Below are positions 8,791 to 16,499 of a stretch of DNA of 34,395 nucleotides, piece after piece (position 1 is the stretch's first letter; each line of letters opens with the position of its first letter). Location: NCBI GenBank assembly GCA_035358315.1, contig DAOPPB010000009.1, forward strand, positions 1 through 34,395. The letters are read 5' to 3'. A model generated the notes under the pieces. That model made no database searches and had not been told where the DNA came from. It worked only from the letters and a program-made list of their open reading frames with translations. The DNA is from JAAZNV01 sp035358315. GTDB taxonomy: Bacteria > Patescibacteriota > WWE3 > UBA101185 > UBA10185. The position numbers and the translations under genes are program-made.

Positions 8791-10917
8791 ATGGTTTTAT
8801 GCCACAGATGCGGACAAAGACCCGCTGTAATACAAATAACAAGGATAATTAATGGAAAACAGGTTTACATGGACCTGTGTGAAGTTTGTTATGAGGAGCT
8901 TATGCAGGAAACGACTGAAACTGCTTCAAAATTGGAAAAATTCGGACGCGACTTAACTCAGATGGCAAGGGAAGGAAAACTTGACCCTGTAATAGGAAGA
9001 AAAGATGAGATTGATAGGGTAATACACATTTTATCCCGTAGAACAAAGAACAACCCTGTGTTAATTGGGGATCCGGGCGTCGGGAAGACAGCTATAGTTG
9101 AAGGTTTGGCTCAAAAAATAGTTGAAGGTTTGGTACCGGAGCCATTGCGGGGGAAAAGGGTTTTTATGCTTGATATGGCTTCTATTGTGGCAGGGACATC
9201 CCATAGAGGAATGTTTGAGGAAAGACTTAAAGATATCATTCAGGAAGTAATAAATGCTTCGGGTTCAATAATTTTATTTGTCGACGAACTTCATACTGTT
9301 GTTGGAGCCGGGAGTGCAGAAGGTTCTATGGACGCCGCCAATATTCTCAAACCTGCTCTTGCAAGGGGTGATTTGCAGATGGTCGGAGCAACAACCATCG
9401 ATGATTATAGAAAATACATTGAGAGGGACGCGGCTTTGGAAAGAAGATTTCAGCCGGTTATGGTCAATGAGCCGACTCCGGAGGAAACTATTGCCATTCT
9501 GGAAGGTTTAAGAGAACGATATGAAAAGCACCATCATGTCAAAATATCGGATGAAGCAATTCAAACGGCTGTAAAAATGAGTGACAGATATATAAGCGAT
9601 AGGTTTTTACCCGATAAAGCGATTGACCTTATAGATGAGGCATGTGCTTTGGTAAGGTTATCACAGGTTAAAGAGCCTGAAAATCTCAAAACTCTCGAAA
9701 GCGAGATCGAAAACATTAACAAGAAATTAAAGAAAAAAGACATTTCCTCGGAGGAAAAGGCTAAATTAACCTCAAAAGTAGAAGAACTGGAAAAGGTGAA
9801 AGCCGAACTTTTGGAAATTTGGACAAAAACAAAATTGGAGGAAACGCCTGAGGTGGGAGCTGAAGCTGTTTATAAGGTTATTTCTAAGGCTACCGGAATT
9901 CCTTTGGAGAGTTTAAACGTAGAAGAAAGGGAGAGGCTTCTTAACCTCGAAAAGGTTATTAGCAGGAGAATTGTAGGGCAAGAGAAGGCTGTTTCTGCGC
10001 TGTGCAATGCTATTAGAAGGGCAAGAGCGGGATTAAAGGATCCTAAAAGGCCGATTGGCGCCTTTCTGTTCCTAGGACCTACCGGAGTAGGAAAAACCGA
10101 GTTGGCTAAAGCTTTAGCAGAGGCTTTATATGGAGACGAGGATATGATGGTCAGACTGGATATGAGCGAATATATGGAGAAGCATTCCGTTAGTAAACTG
10201 ATAGGAGCACCCCCTGGATATATAGGATATGATCAGGGAGGGCAATTGACTGATATTGTCAGGAAAAAGCCATTTTCGGTCATTCTTTTGGATGAGATAG
10301 AAAAGGCTCACCCGGATACATTTAACGCGTTGTTGCAAATAATTGAGGATGGAAGACTTACCGACAGCAAGGGAAGAACGGTTGATTTTAAAAATACCAT
10401 ATTGATAATGACATCGAATGTAGGGTCCGACCTTTTAAGAAGGCAGGAGATAGGTTTTGAAAAGGGTTATGAAAAGGATATAAAAACAGAGAAAGAGAAA
10501 AGAGATGCTGAAAAAGATACTAATACAAGGATAATGGAGCTTTTAAAAGATTCCTTCAGGCCGGAATTTTTAAATAGGATTGACGAAATCATAATCTTCA
10601 GCAATCTAACCCATGATGATATAAAGGAAATTACCAGAAGATTGGTTGAGAAAACAAAGAAGCTTCTTGCTGAGCAGGGAATAGATCTTGAACTTGACTC
10701 TTCTGCGATATCGTATCTGGCTGAAAAAGGTTACAGTGAGGAGTATGGCGCCAGACCTTTGAGAAGATTGATACAGCAGGAATTGGAGAATATTCTGTCC
10801 GAGAAGATAATAAAGCAGGATATAGAAAAGGGTGATAAAGTTATCGTAAAGGCCGATGATAAAGGATTACTGGTTGAAGTTGAGAAACCTGCTAAGGTAA
10901 AGGCTAGGAAAAAATAA
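8791..10917 (+). CDS. clpE: ClpE-type AAA+ unfoldase with N-terminal zinc finger
   Basis: Class I (two-ring) Clp ATPase feeding substrates to ClpP. I start at ATG 8791; a TTG at 8785 is in frame but adds only two residues. The N-terminus has Cys4, Cys7, Cys30 and Cys33 (LCHRC...LCEVC), the zinc finger typical of ClpE/McsA, in place of the usual Clp N-domain repeats. AAA-1 has GDPGVGKT and VDELHTVVGAG. A short charged coiled middle domain follows (about residues 290-340). AAA-2 has GPTGVGKT and LLDEIEKAH, and the end carries the YGARPLRRLIQQELE sensor-2 region. An IGF tripeptide after TSNVGSDLLRRQ aligns with the ClpP-docking loop. The promoter with CIRCE implies heat or stress induction through HrcA. 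Neither clpP nor hrcA is in the window. Confidence 0.93.
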   Translation: MVLCHRCGQRPAVIQITRIINGKQVYMDLCEVCYEELMQETTETASKLEKFGRDLTQMAREGKLDPVIGRKDEIDRVIHILSRRTKNNPVLIGDPGVGKTAIVEGLAQKIVEGLVPEPLRGKRVFMLDMASIVAGTSHRGMFEERLKDIIQEVINASGSIILFVDELHTVVGAGSAEGSMDAANILKPALARGDLQMVGATTIDDYRKYIERDAALERRFQPVMVNEPTPEETIAILEGLRERYEKHHHVKISDEAIQTAVKMSDRYISDRFLPDKAIDLIDEACALVRLSQVKEPENLKTLESEIENINKKLKKKDISSEEKAKLTSKVEELEKVKAELLEIWTKTKLEETPEVGAEAVYKVISKATGIPLESLNVEERERLLNLEKVISRRIVGQEKAVSALCNAIRRARAGLKDPKRPIGAFLFLGPTGVGKTELAKALAEALYGDEDMMVRLDMSEYMEKHSVSKLIGAPPGYIGYDQGGQLTDIVRKKPFSVILLDEIEKAHPDTFNALLQIIEDGRLTDSKGRTVDFKNTILIMTSNVGSDLLRRQEIGFEKGYEKDIKTEKEKRDAEKDTNTRIMELLKDSFRPEFLNRIDEIIIFSNLTHDDIKEITRRLVEKTKKLLAEQGIDLELDSSAISYLAEKGYSEEYGARPLRRLIQQELENILSEKIIKQDIEKGDKVIVKADDKGLLVEVEKPAKVKARKK

Positions 10918-10956
10918 TTGAAATAACCGATTAAATCTGATAATCTCTCTAAGCTT

Positions 10957-11310
10957 ATGTCTCAGGACAAAGAAGAAAACAAAAAAGAAGATGTAAAAGA
11001 AGAACTACCAGATTTTAGAGTTGGCGACACTGTACGGGTGAATTACAAAATAATTGAAGGAGATAAGATCAGAACCCAGCCTTACCAAGGGATTGTTATT
11101 GCGATGAAGGGTGCGGGAATTTCCAAGACTTTTACTGTCAGGAAGATAGGAGCGGATGGGATAGGAGTAGAAAGAATATTTCCCCTGCATTCTCCTAACA
11201 TTGAGAAGATAAAAGTTGTAAAAAAGGGAAAAGTAAGAAGAGCCAAACTTTATTATCTAAGAGGTAGAGTGGGCAGGAAAGCTACAAGAATAAAAGAAAA
11301 GGATAATTAA
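10957..11310 (+). CDS. rplS: 50S ribosomal protein L19
   Basis: Large-subunit protein at the 30S-50S interface. Core motifs are RVGDTVRVNYKIIEG, the TQPYQGIVIAMKG segment, FTVRKIGADGIGVERIFPLHSP and RRAKLYYLRGRVGRKA. It has a charged N-terminal extension of about 20 residues (SQDKEENKKEDVKEEL) before the conserved start. Total length is 117. A possible -10 box (GATAAT, 10939-10944) lies 12 nt before the ATG and no ribosome-binding site is seen, so it may have its own near-leaderless transcript in addition to read-through from clpE. Confidence 0.96.
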   Translation: MSQDKEENKKEDVKEELPDFRVGDTVRVNYKIIEGDKIRTQPYQGIVIAMKGAGISKTFTVRKIGADGIGVERIFPLHSPNIEKIKVVKKGKVRRAKLYYLRGRVGRKATRIKEKDN

Positions 11311-11317
11311 TTAATAT

Positions 11318-11464
11318 ATGAAAAAATTTCTTTCTTCATGGTTCGGGTTTATTTTCTTTTTCATTATTTTCGCTCTTTGCTCTTATTGGATATATAAAAA
11401 CATCAACTTTAATGAGTTATTCGGGCAATACAATGTAGATGTTACACAAAATGTTATCGAATAA
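11318..11464 (+). CDS. 48-aa single-pass membrane peptide
   Basis: Small open reading frame starting 7 nt after the rplS stop. The product begins MKKFLSSWFGFIFFFIIFALCSYWIY, a basic N-terminus followed by one membrane helix (about residues 8-26), then a short polar tail of about 22 residues without a cleavage site. I do not recognise it. The position directly behind rplS and the coherent membrane helix favour a real gene, but there is no ribosome-binding site and it could be a chance reading frame. Confidence 0.45.
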   Translation: MKKFLSSWFGFIFFFIIFALCSYWIYKNINFNELFGQYNVDVTQNVIE

Positions 11465-11530
11465 GTTGGTGCTTTATTTAGAGTATTCTTCGGGTGAGAC
11501 CAAAGGCAAAAACTATAGATTTTGCTAAAG

Positions 11531-11550
11531 CAATTGGTATAATCCAATTG
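11531..11550. promoter_or_regulatory. Perfect inverted repeat enclosing a TATAAT box
   Basis: CAATTGG-TATAAT-CCAATTG: 7-bp arms around a consensus -10 sequence (11538-11543), 116 nt upstream of the RRM gene. It could be a promoter whose -10 lies inside an operator, or an RNA hairpin. No good -35 is seen at 17 nt. Confidence 0.45.
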
Positions 11551-11665
11551 TTCTCTTTCGAATGTTAGAAATCTTGCGGTAAAAACAAACTTAAAAGTAT
11601 TTCCCATTTCCAGAGAGACTAAAAATAAAAAATGTATTTCTTTTTTTGGAAGGTGGTGCATTATT

Positions 11666-11920
11666 TTGACAAAATTATACGTAGGTAATCTTCCTTACAG
11701 CATCAATGACGATAGTCTGAAGGATTTATTTTCGTCTTATGGAAATGTAGTATCTGCTTCCATAATATTTGATAGGATGAGCGGAAGAAGTAAAGGTTTT
11801 GGATTCGTAGAATTAGAAGATGATAACGAAGCTCAGAGAGCAATATCAGAGATGAGCGAGAAGGAAATAGACGGAAGAAAAATAGTTGTTTCTGTTGCTA
11901 GACCTAAAGAACAGAGATAA
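11666..11920 (+). CDS. RNA-binding protein with a single RRM domain
   Basis: 84-residue RNA recognition motif protein, essentially one RRM fold. RNP2 is LYVGNL (residues 4-9) and RNP1 is KGFGFVEL (43-50), with the aromatic residues used for stacking on RNA in place. Such proteins in bacteria bind single-stranded RNA and are often cold-induced. It starts with TTG, fixed by an AAGGTGGTG ribosome-binding site 9 nt upstream (measured from AGGTGG). The 5' leader may be about 110 nt if transcription begins at the TATAAT inside the inverted repeat at 11531-11550, long enough for regulation. Confidence 0.93.
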   Translation: MTKLYVGNLPYSINDDSLKDLFSSYGNVVSASIIFDRMSGRSKGFGFVELEDDNEAQRAISEMSEKEIDGRKIVVSVARPKEQR

Positions 11921-12100
11921 CAAGAGTAAGGAAGTTTTGACATGCAGATCCGGATTTGGAAATACTTTAGCAGGTGAAAGTTTGTGGAAGATGAAGATGA
12001 ATAGTGTGAGTATTTTGGATTCAGCAGAGTGAAAATGATCTAAATTAAGGTGGCTGAATGTCAAATAATCTATAGAGATTAAGTTTTATATGAATAAGAA
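11921..12100 (+). other. Noncoding stretch between the RRM gene and a strong terminator
   Basis: No reading frame longer than about 12 codons and no RNA family that I recognise. A TTGACA hexamer occurs at 11937-11942, but the sequence 17 nt downstream (AAATAC) is a poor -10. It is either the 3' UTR of the RRM mRNA or a small RNA ending at the terminator at 12101-12135. Confidence 0.4.
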
Positions 12101-12135
12101 GAGGCCGCGCCTAAAGGCGCGGCCTCCACTTTTTT
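12101..12135 (+). terminator. GC-rich intrinsic terminator
   Basis: Perfect 11-bp stem GAGGCCGCGCC / GGCGCGGCCTC with a TAAA loop, then CAC and a run of T (12130-12135). It is far more GC-rich than the surrounding DNA. It ends the RRM transcript and lies inside the longest possible reading frame of the next gene, showing that frame's ATG at 12090 is not the start. Confidence 0.93.
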
Positions 12136-12215
12136 CTCTATCACCTTCCCCTAGATTTTTTATTCCTTCTATAGTCTTATTTTTTTTCGGTCTTGTTTTA
12201 CTTTCAGGGAATTTA

Positions 12216-12995
12216 ATGTACGATATGAACATGTCTATAGCGGATTACAACGACGAAAATTACGATTATCTTGAATATTGGAAAGGCAGGGAATACGAGA
12301 ATAATTCTGAATTTATGGCTTTGAGAAAACTTCTTCCGTCAGATTTTTCGGAAAACAAAAAAGCAATAGATGTAGGCGGTGGTTTCGGCAGACTTCTTCC
12401 GGTTCTGAAAGAGCAATATGACGATATTACTATCTTTGATTATTCTTCAAAACTTTTGGATTCCGCCAAAAAGTATGGGGATAAGCTTGGTGTTAATGTT
12501 AAAACAATTGAGGGAGACGTTAATCATATATCCGAAACCATCGGTGAAAAATATGATTGTGTGATAATGATTCGGGTGTCCCACCATTTGGATAATTTGG
12601 AAGAAGCTCTGAAACAAATAAATGGTATTTTAAACGAAAACGGGATTTTTATTTTGGAAATAGCAAATAAAATGCATTTTAAATCGGTGGTAAAGAATTT
12701 TTTCAAGGGGAATTTTAAGTATTTTAATAAAAAGCCTGTTAGTGTGGCGACAAAGAATGTTACTTTTCTGAACTATCATCCTAAATACGTAGAGAATATC
12801 TTTGAGAAATTTGGTTACACGGTGGAGAAAAAACTTTCGGTTTCCAATTTCAGACATAGATTTTTCAAAAAGGTTTTTCCTATGGAAGTACTTCTGTTTA
12901 AAGAAAATCTGATGCAGAACATCGGAGCCCCGTTAAATTTCGGTCCTTCTATTTTTTATAAATTGACTGTAAATAAAGGCGGAAAACGAAAATAA
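12216..12995 (+). CDS. Class I SAM-dependent methyltransferase
   Basis: 259-residue soluble enzyme. The SAM-binding motif I is AIDVGGGFGRLLPVL and the acidic residue of motif II is in ITIFDYSSKLL. The motif IV region is YDCVIMIRVSHHLDNLEEAL, which resembles the Methyltransf_11 group. The substrate cannot be read from sequence. I start at ATG 12216, with AGGGA 5 nt upstream; ATG codons at 12225 and 12231 are alternatives. The longer frame from 12090 crosses the terminator hairpin and is rejected. No neighbours hint at a pathway. Confidence 0.87.
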   Translation: MYDMNMSIADYNDENYDYLEYWKGREYENNSEFMALRKLLPSDFSENKKAIDVGGGFGRLLPVLKEQYDDITIFDYSSKLLDSAKKYGDKLGVNVKTIEGDVNHISETIGEKYDCVIMIRVSHHLDNLEEALKQINGILNENGIFILEIANKMHFKSVVKNFFKGNFKYFNKKPVSVATKNVTFLNYHPKYVENIFEKFGYTVEKKLSVSNFRHRFFKKVFPMEVLLFKENLMQNIGAPLNFGPSIFYKLTVNKGGKRK

Positions 12996-13061
12996 TTTAT
13001 GGTATCTTATAAGACTTTATTTGTTGCAAAATGGCAGGTATGAGTATTTGCGGAATTTGTA

Positions 13062-13067
13062 TATAAT
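13062..13067 (+). promoter_or_regulatory. -10 box upstream of the thioredoxin gene
   Basis: Consensus TATAAT 74 nt before the thioredoxin ATG; a matching -35 is not clear. Transcription from here would give a leader of about 65 nt. Confidence 0.4.
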
Positions 13068-13141
13068 AGTAGGGTTTTAGTATATCTAATGCATATTGCG
13101 GCAGAAAATTTCGTAAGGGGATTTCTAAGAAGGAGGTTCAA

Positions 13142-13411
13142 ATGAAAGTATTAAAATTCGGAGCAGTCTGGTGCCCGGGATGTTTAGTTATGAAACCAAG
13201 ATGGGCAGAAATAGAGAAAGAATTTCCTGAATTAAAAACGGAATATTACGATTTTGATAAAGATAAAGATATGGTTAAAAAATATATCATAACCCACAAA
13301 CTTCCGGCTTTTATTTTTCTTGATAAAAGCGGTAAGGAGCTTTTCAGACTGACCGGAGAGATAGATAAAGATAAACTCATCAGTTTGATAAAAGAAAATA
13401 TTGGTAAGTAG
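13142..13411 (+). CDS. Cytosolic thioredoxin-like protein
   Basis: 89-residue minimal thioredoxin fold with no signal peptide. The active site WCPGC is at residues 10-14 and the conserved cis-proline region is HKLPAFIFLD. A near-perfect AGGAGG (13131-13136) sits 5 nt before the ATG. The stop is 7 nt before the start of the exported thioredoxin-CcdA fusion, so the two form an operon. I infer that this protein passes electrons from the cytosol to the membrane partner. It is shorter than standard thioredoxin (about 105), as in glutaredoxin-like and archaeal mini-thioredoxins. Confidence 0.9.
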   Translation: MKVLKFGAVWCPGCLVMKPRWAEIEKEFPELKTEYYDFDKDKDMVKKYIITHKLPAFIFLDKSGKELFRLTGEIDKDKLISLIKENIGK

Positions 13412-13418
13412 GCAGAAG

Positions 13419-14792
13419 ATGAAATTTATTAAAATGACAAAAATACAGAAAAAGAAAATTAAGATTATTTTTGCGTCGTTGATATTCGGAGTTTTTGGCT
13501 TGTTTTCTATTCCTAAATCCATGGCGGCGGAGAAAGTAAACCTGTATCTTTTTTGGGGAGAGGGTTGCCCCCACTGTGCTAGAGAGAAAAGTTTTCTTAC
13601 CAAATTAATTAAAGAGGATCCGGATATTGTCTTGCATGAATTTGAAATTTACAAAGACACATATGGTAGGGCTAGATTTGTTGAAGCAACAAATAAAATG
13701 AACATTGAGGCTAATGGGGTTCCTCTTTTAATTATAGGGGATAGATATTTAGTGGGTTATTTAGATGATGAAACTACAGGGGAAGAAATTAGACGTTTAA
13801 TTGAGGAGAATAGAAAAAACGGTTGCTTTGATGTTTTTGCAGATGAGGTTTTTGGTGTTGATAAAAAGATAATATCGTCCAAGACAGATACGGGGAGTGA
13901 ATCTTTATCGTCAGGTGGAACTTCGAAGATAAGTTTGGAGACGATAAGCTCCGGCAGTGATTCTCCATCCGGAGTTGTAAATAACGGCGGTAACCCTGCT
14001 GAAAATACTTCAAAGCAGGAGAATTGCGAACTTTCTACAGAACCTCCTAAGGTAATTCTCCCGAAAGTAGGTAATTTAAACATGGAGCTCTTATCTCTCC
14101 CGGCGCTTACAGTAGTATTGGGGCTTTTGGACGGTTTTAATCCCTGCGCTATGTGGGTTTTACTTTTCTTAATAAGCTTATTGATAGGAATGAAAGACAA
14201 GAAAAAGATGTGGATTCTCGGAATTGCTTTTATTGTTTCGTCGGCTCTTGTCTATTTCCTTTTTATGGTTGCGTGGCTGAACTTTTTTAAATTTGTGGGT
14301 TTTATTATGTGGGTAAGAGTTTTAATTTCTGCCATAGCGCTTATCGGAGGTTACAGCAGTTTGAAAAAATCTTTCAGTGAGGACTCATCGGGGTGTGATG
14401 TTTCGGATGATGAAAAGAAGGAAAAAGTTTTTAGAAAAATAGGAAAAGTTGTCTCGAATAAATCATTTTTTTTAGCTTTAGCGGGCATTATAGGTTTAGC
14501 TTTTGCCGTGAACTTGGTAGAACTTGTCTGCTCTGCCGGCCTTCCGGCTGTATATACCCAGGTTTTAGCTTTAAACAAGATGGAAGGAACGGAGTATTAT
14601 TTGTACATTCTTCTGTACATTCTGTTTTTTATGCTTGATGATTTGTTTGTTTTTTTCGTCACAATGGTCACTTTGCAAATGACAGGGATCACCACCAAAT
14701 ATGTGAAATACACGAGATTAATTGGAGGAATACTCTTAATAATTATGGGAATTTTGCTTCTCTTCAAGCCCGAGCTTTTAATGTTCGGTTAA
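13419..14792 (+). CDS. Exported thioredoxin-like domain fused to a CcdA/DsbD-like membrane domain
   Basis: 457 residues from ATG 13419 (a TTG at 13401 overlaps the previous gene and is not preferred). The N-terminus has lysines and a hydrophobic stretch (about 11-36) resembling a signal peptide ending at MAA. A thioredoxin-like domain follows, with CPHC at 50-53 and cis-proline at Val101-Pro102. Residues 145-210 are a Ser/Gly-rich linker. The rest is a six-helix membrane domain with one cysteine in NPC (Cys243) and one in LVCSAGLP (Cys371), the spacing logic of CcdA/DsbD electron carriers. I infer that it carries reducing power across the membrane to thiol proteins outside. Its partner is probably the cytosolic thioredoxin just upstream. 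Confidence 0.9.
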   Translation: MKFIKMTKIQKKKIKIIFASLIFGVFGLFSIPKSMAAEKVNLYLFWGEGCPHCAREKSFLTKLIKEDPDIVLHEFEIYKDTYGRARFVEATNKMNIEANGVPLLIIGDRYLVGYLDDETTGEEIRRLIEENRKNGCFDVFADEVFGVDKKIISSKTDTGSESLSSGGTSKISLETISSGSDSPSGVVNNGGNPAENTSKQENCELSTEPPKVILPKVGNLNMELLSLPALTVVLGLLDGFNPCAMWVLLFLISLLIGMKDKKKMWILGIAFIVSSALVYFLFMVAWLNFFKFVGFIMWVRVLISAIALIGGYSSLKKSFSEDSSGCDVSDDEKKEKVFRKIGKVVSNKSFFLALAGIIGLAFAVNLVELVCSAGLPAVYTQVLALNKMEGTEYYLYILLYILFFMLDDLFVFFVTMVTLQMTGITTKYVKYTRLIGGILLIIMGILLLFKPELLMFG

Positions 14793-14795
14793 GTT

Positions 14796-15539
14796 TTATC
14801 TGCAGGTCCAACCGCCGTCTACGGGAAGAACTATTCCTGTAACGTAGCTTGAATCTTCTGAAGCCAAATATAAAGCAGCTTTCGCTATATCGTTTGTGCT
14901 TCCCACATGTCCCAGGGGTGTATTTGATATAACCATATTATTGAAGTTTTCATCGGCCAAACCGCCTTTCGTCATATTGGTTTCAATAAATCCCGGTGCT
15001 ATGGCATTTACTCTTATTTTTAACGGAGCCAAGTCCTGAGCGGCGGCCCTCGTGAGGTTTGATACCCCTCCTTTAGCGGCGCTGTAAGCAATTGAACCCG
15101 GCATACCTACCAACCCAAGTATTGATGACATGTTAATTATTGAACCCTGAGTATTTGTAGCCTTCATAGCTTTAGCGGCGGCACTTACACCGTAAAAAAC
15201 ACCTGAGAGATTTATATCTATAACTTTTTTCCAACCTTCTATTGTACAATCCAAAGTGCCTCCGGAACCCGCTATTCCTGCGTTATTTACCATTATGTCC
15301 AATTTTCCGTATTTAGAAACTGTGCTTTCAACTAATTTATATACTTCATCTGCATTGGCTACGTTGCATTTGAAGAACGAAGCTTTTTCTCCGAGCTGAG
15401 AAACAATCTGCTGTCCTGTTTCTTCATTAATGTCGGAAAACACTACATTGGCGCCTTCCTCTAGAAAAGTTTTAGCGATAGCTAAACCTATTCCACTTGA
15501 CGCACCCGTTACTATGGCAGTTTTATTTTGTAATTTCAT
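14796..15539 (-). CDS. Short-chain dehydrogenase/reductase (SDR)
   Basis: 247-residue classical SDR. The cofactor motif is TGASSGIG (11-18), with NNAG (85-88) and the catalytic Ser138/139, Tyr152 and Lys156 (YSAAK). Asp36 at the end of strand 2 suggests NAD(H) rather than NADP(H). The end, YVTGIVLPVDGGW, is typical. It resembles FabG and sugar dehydrogenases, but no fatty acid gene is nearby and the substrate is unknown. It is convergent with the thiol-relay operon, 3 nt apart. An extended -10 (TGcTAACAT; TAACAT at 15547-15552) ends 7 nt before the ATG and suggests a leaderless mRNA. Confidence 0.93.
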   Translation of the reverse strand: MKLQNKTAIVTGASSGIGLAIAKTFLEEGANVVFSDINEETGQQIVSQLGEKASFFKCNVANADEVYKLVESTVSKYGKLDIMVNNAGIAGSGGTLDCTIEGWKKVIDINLSGVFYGVSAAAKAMKATNTQGSIINMSSILGLVGMPGSIAYSAAKGGVSNLTRAAAQDLAPLKIRVNAIAPGFIETNMTKGGLADENFNNMVISNTPLGHVGSTNDIAKAALYLASEDSSYVTGIVLPVDGGWTCR

Positions 15540-15582
15540 AATTTAAATGTTAGCACAGTGATGTTGTTGCGCAAGATATTAA

Positions 15583-16217
15583 TTATTTAAACTTCGCGGG
15601 AGTTACAGATTTACTTAATTTTATCCATTTTTCCGTTTTAAATTTATAATCCTGTTTCTTCAGACCATCCAGCACTCGGGGTAAAACATCGGGATGATAT
15701 TTTTCAATTTCGTCTAAAGTATCTTCACCAAAATTAACTGTCCAATCTATACCCCTTTCTATCACGTCGCTTTTATCAGGCGGTTGGAGATCCGGAGGTA
15801 CATTAGGAAACATATAGATGAGAAGTTTTCCTTTAGATTCGAGTTCTCTAAGCAAAATCCCGGCATCGTTGACAGGTATTTCTTCTAAAACCGGTTCGGA
15901 AAATTCCGCGATACCATATCATCAGGCCACGTGGTTTGGCCTTCTTTAAAGTTTTTACCATTCAGAACGTATATCGATCCTGCCTTATTTTTGTAGGCCA
16001 GATCAAAAGCGCCTTCAAATCTCTCGCACATAAGTGGAATTCCATTTTCACCGTGATAAATCTGGCAAATAAAATCATCGTTATCTCCCAAAAACATAGC
16101 CGAGGTTGCAATATTTTTCGTAGCATAGACCCAGCGCTTATTATGAGTGCTAAAATGTGGTTCTATTATTTTTAACCCCTGAGTTTTTGAACTATGATAC
16201 ACAACATTTTCTTTCAT
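15583..16217 (-). pseudogene. Frameshifted gene, possibly ADP-ribosyltransferase-like
   Basis: Two reading frames on the minus strand form one protein if the frame shifts by -1 between 15918 and 15888. The first part starts at ATG 16217 (MKENVVYHSSKTQG) and ends at TAG 15885. The second frame is open from 15915 (YGIAEFSEPVLEEIPVNDAG) to TAA 15583. I do not know the family's name. I recall intact proteins of this layout, beginning YHSS/YHGT, then STHNKRWVYAT, ERFEGAFDL, and an acidic C-terminal part. The YHSS and WVYAT pattern hints at the ADP-ribosyltransferase fold, but this is weak. A single missing base, a sequencing error or a recoding site could all explain it. The frame upstream of 16217 runs into tRNA-Lys and is not coding. 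Confidence 0.75.
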
Positions 16218-16250
16218 GTTTGTTCTATAAAATTGAATAGAGATAAATAC

Positions 16251-16326
16251 TGGTGAGGGCGGTGGGGATCGAACCCACGACACCCTGCTTAAAAGGCAGG
16301 TGCTCTAACCACTGAGCTACGCCCCC
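16251..16326 (-). tRNA. tRNA-Lys(UUU)
   Basis: Minus-strand cloverleaf. The acceptor GGGGGCG pairs with CGCCCTC (one G-U). The anticodon arm is CCTGC-CTTTTAA-GCAGG with anticodon TTT, and the T arm is GTGGG-TTCGATC-CCCAC. Discriminator A and an encoded CCA end the gene. Confidence 0.97.
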
Positions 16327-16349
16327 TCACGCTAAAATCGGCTTCCGAT

Positions 16350-16378
16350 ATTATAAACCATAAAACCGACTTTTTAAA
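16350..16378 (-). promoter_or_regulatory. Promoter of tRNA-Lys(UUU)
   Basis: On the minus strand: TTTAAA (16378-16373), 17-nt spacer, TATAAT (16355-16350), ending 23 nt before the tRNA. A small ATCGG-loop-CCGAT hairpin (16337-16349) lies in the leader. Confidence 0.6.
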
Positions 16379-16499
16379 TCTCCCATTAAACTTTAAACCA
16401 GATTAGCAAGGATTTAAAATTTTTCTCTCATTCTTTTTTGTATAGAAATATAAACCCGAAGTTTACACGAACATCCCAAAAGTGTAGAATTTAAAAAGG

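Noticed and set aside
12090..12215. N-terminal extension of the methyltransferase from ATG 12090
   Set aside because: It is translated from the terminator hairpin and T-rich DNA.
13757..14200. 147-codon open frame antisense to the thioredoxin-CcdA linker
   Set aside because: It arises from the Ser/Gly-rich linker codons; no start signal or domain.
15583..15852. Treating the 3' half of the frameshifted gene as an independent gene
   Set aside because: Its open frame begins only inside the upstream half, has no start signal, and continues that protein's logic.
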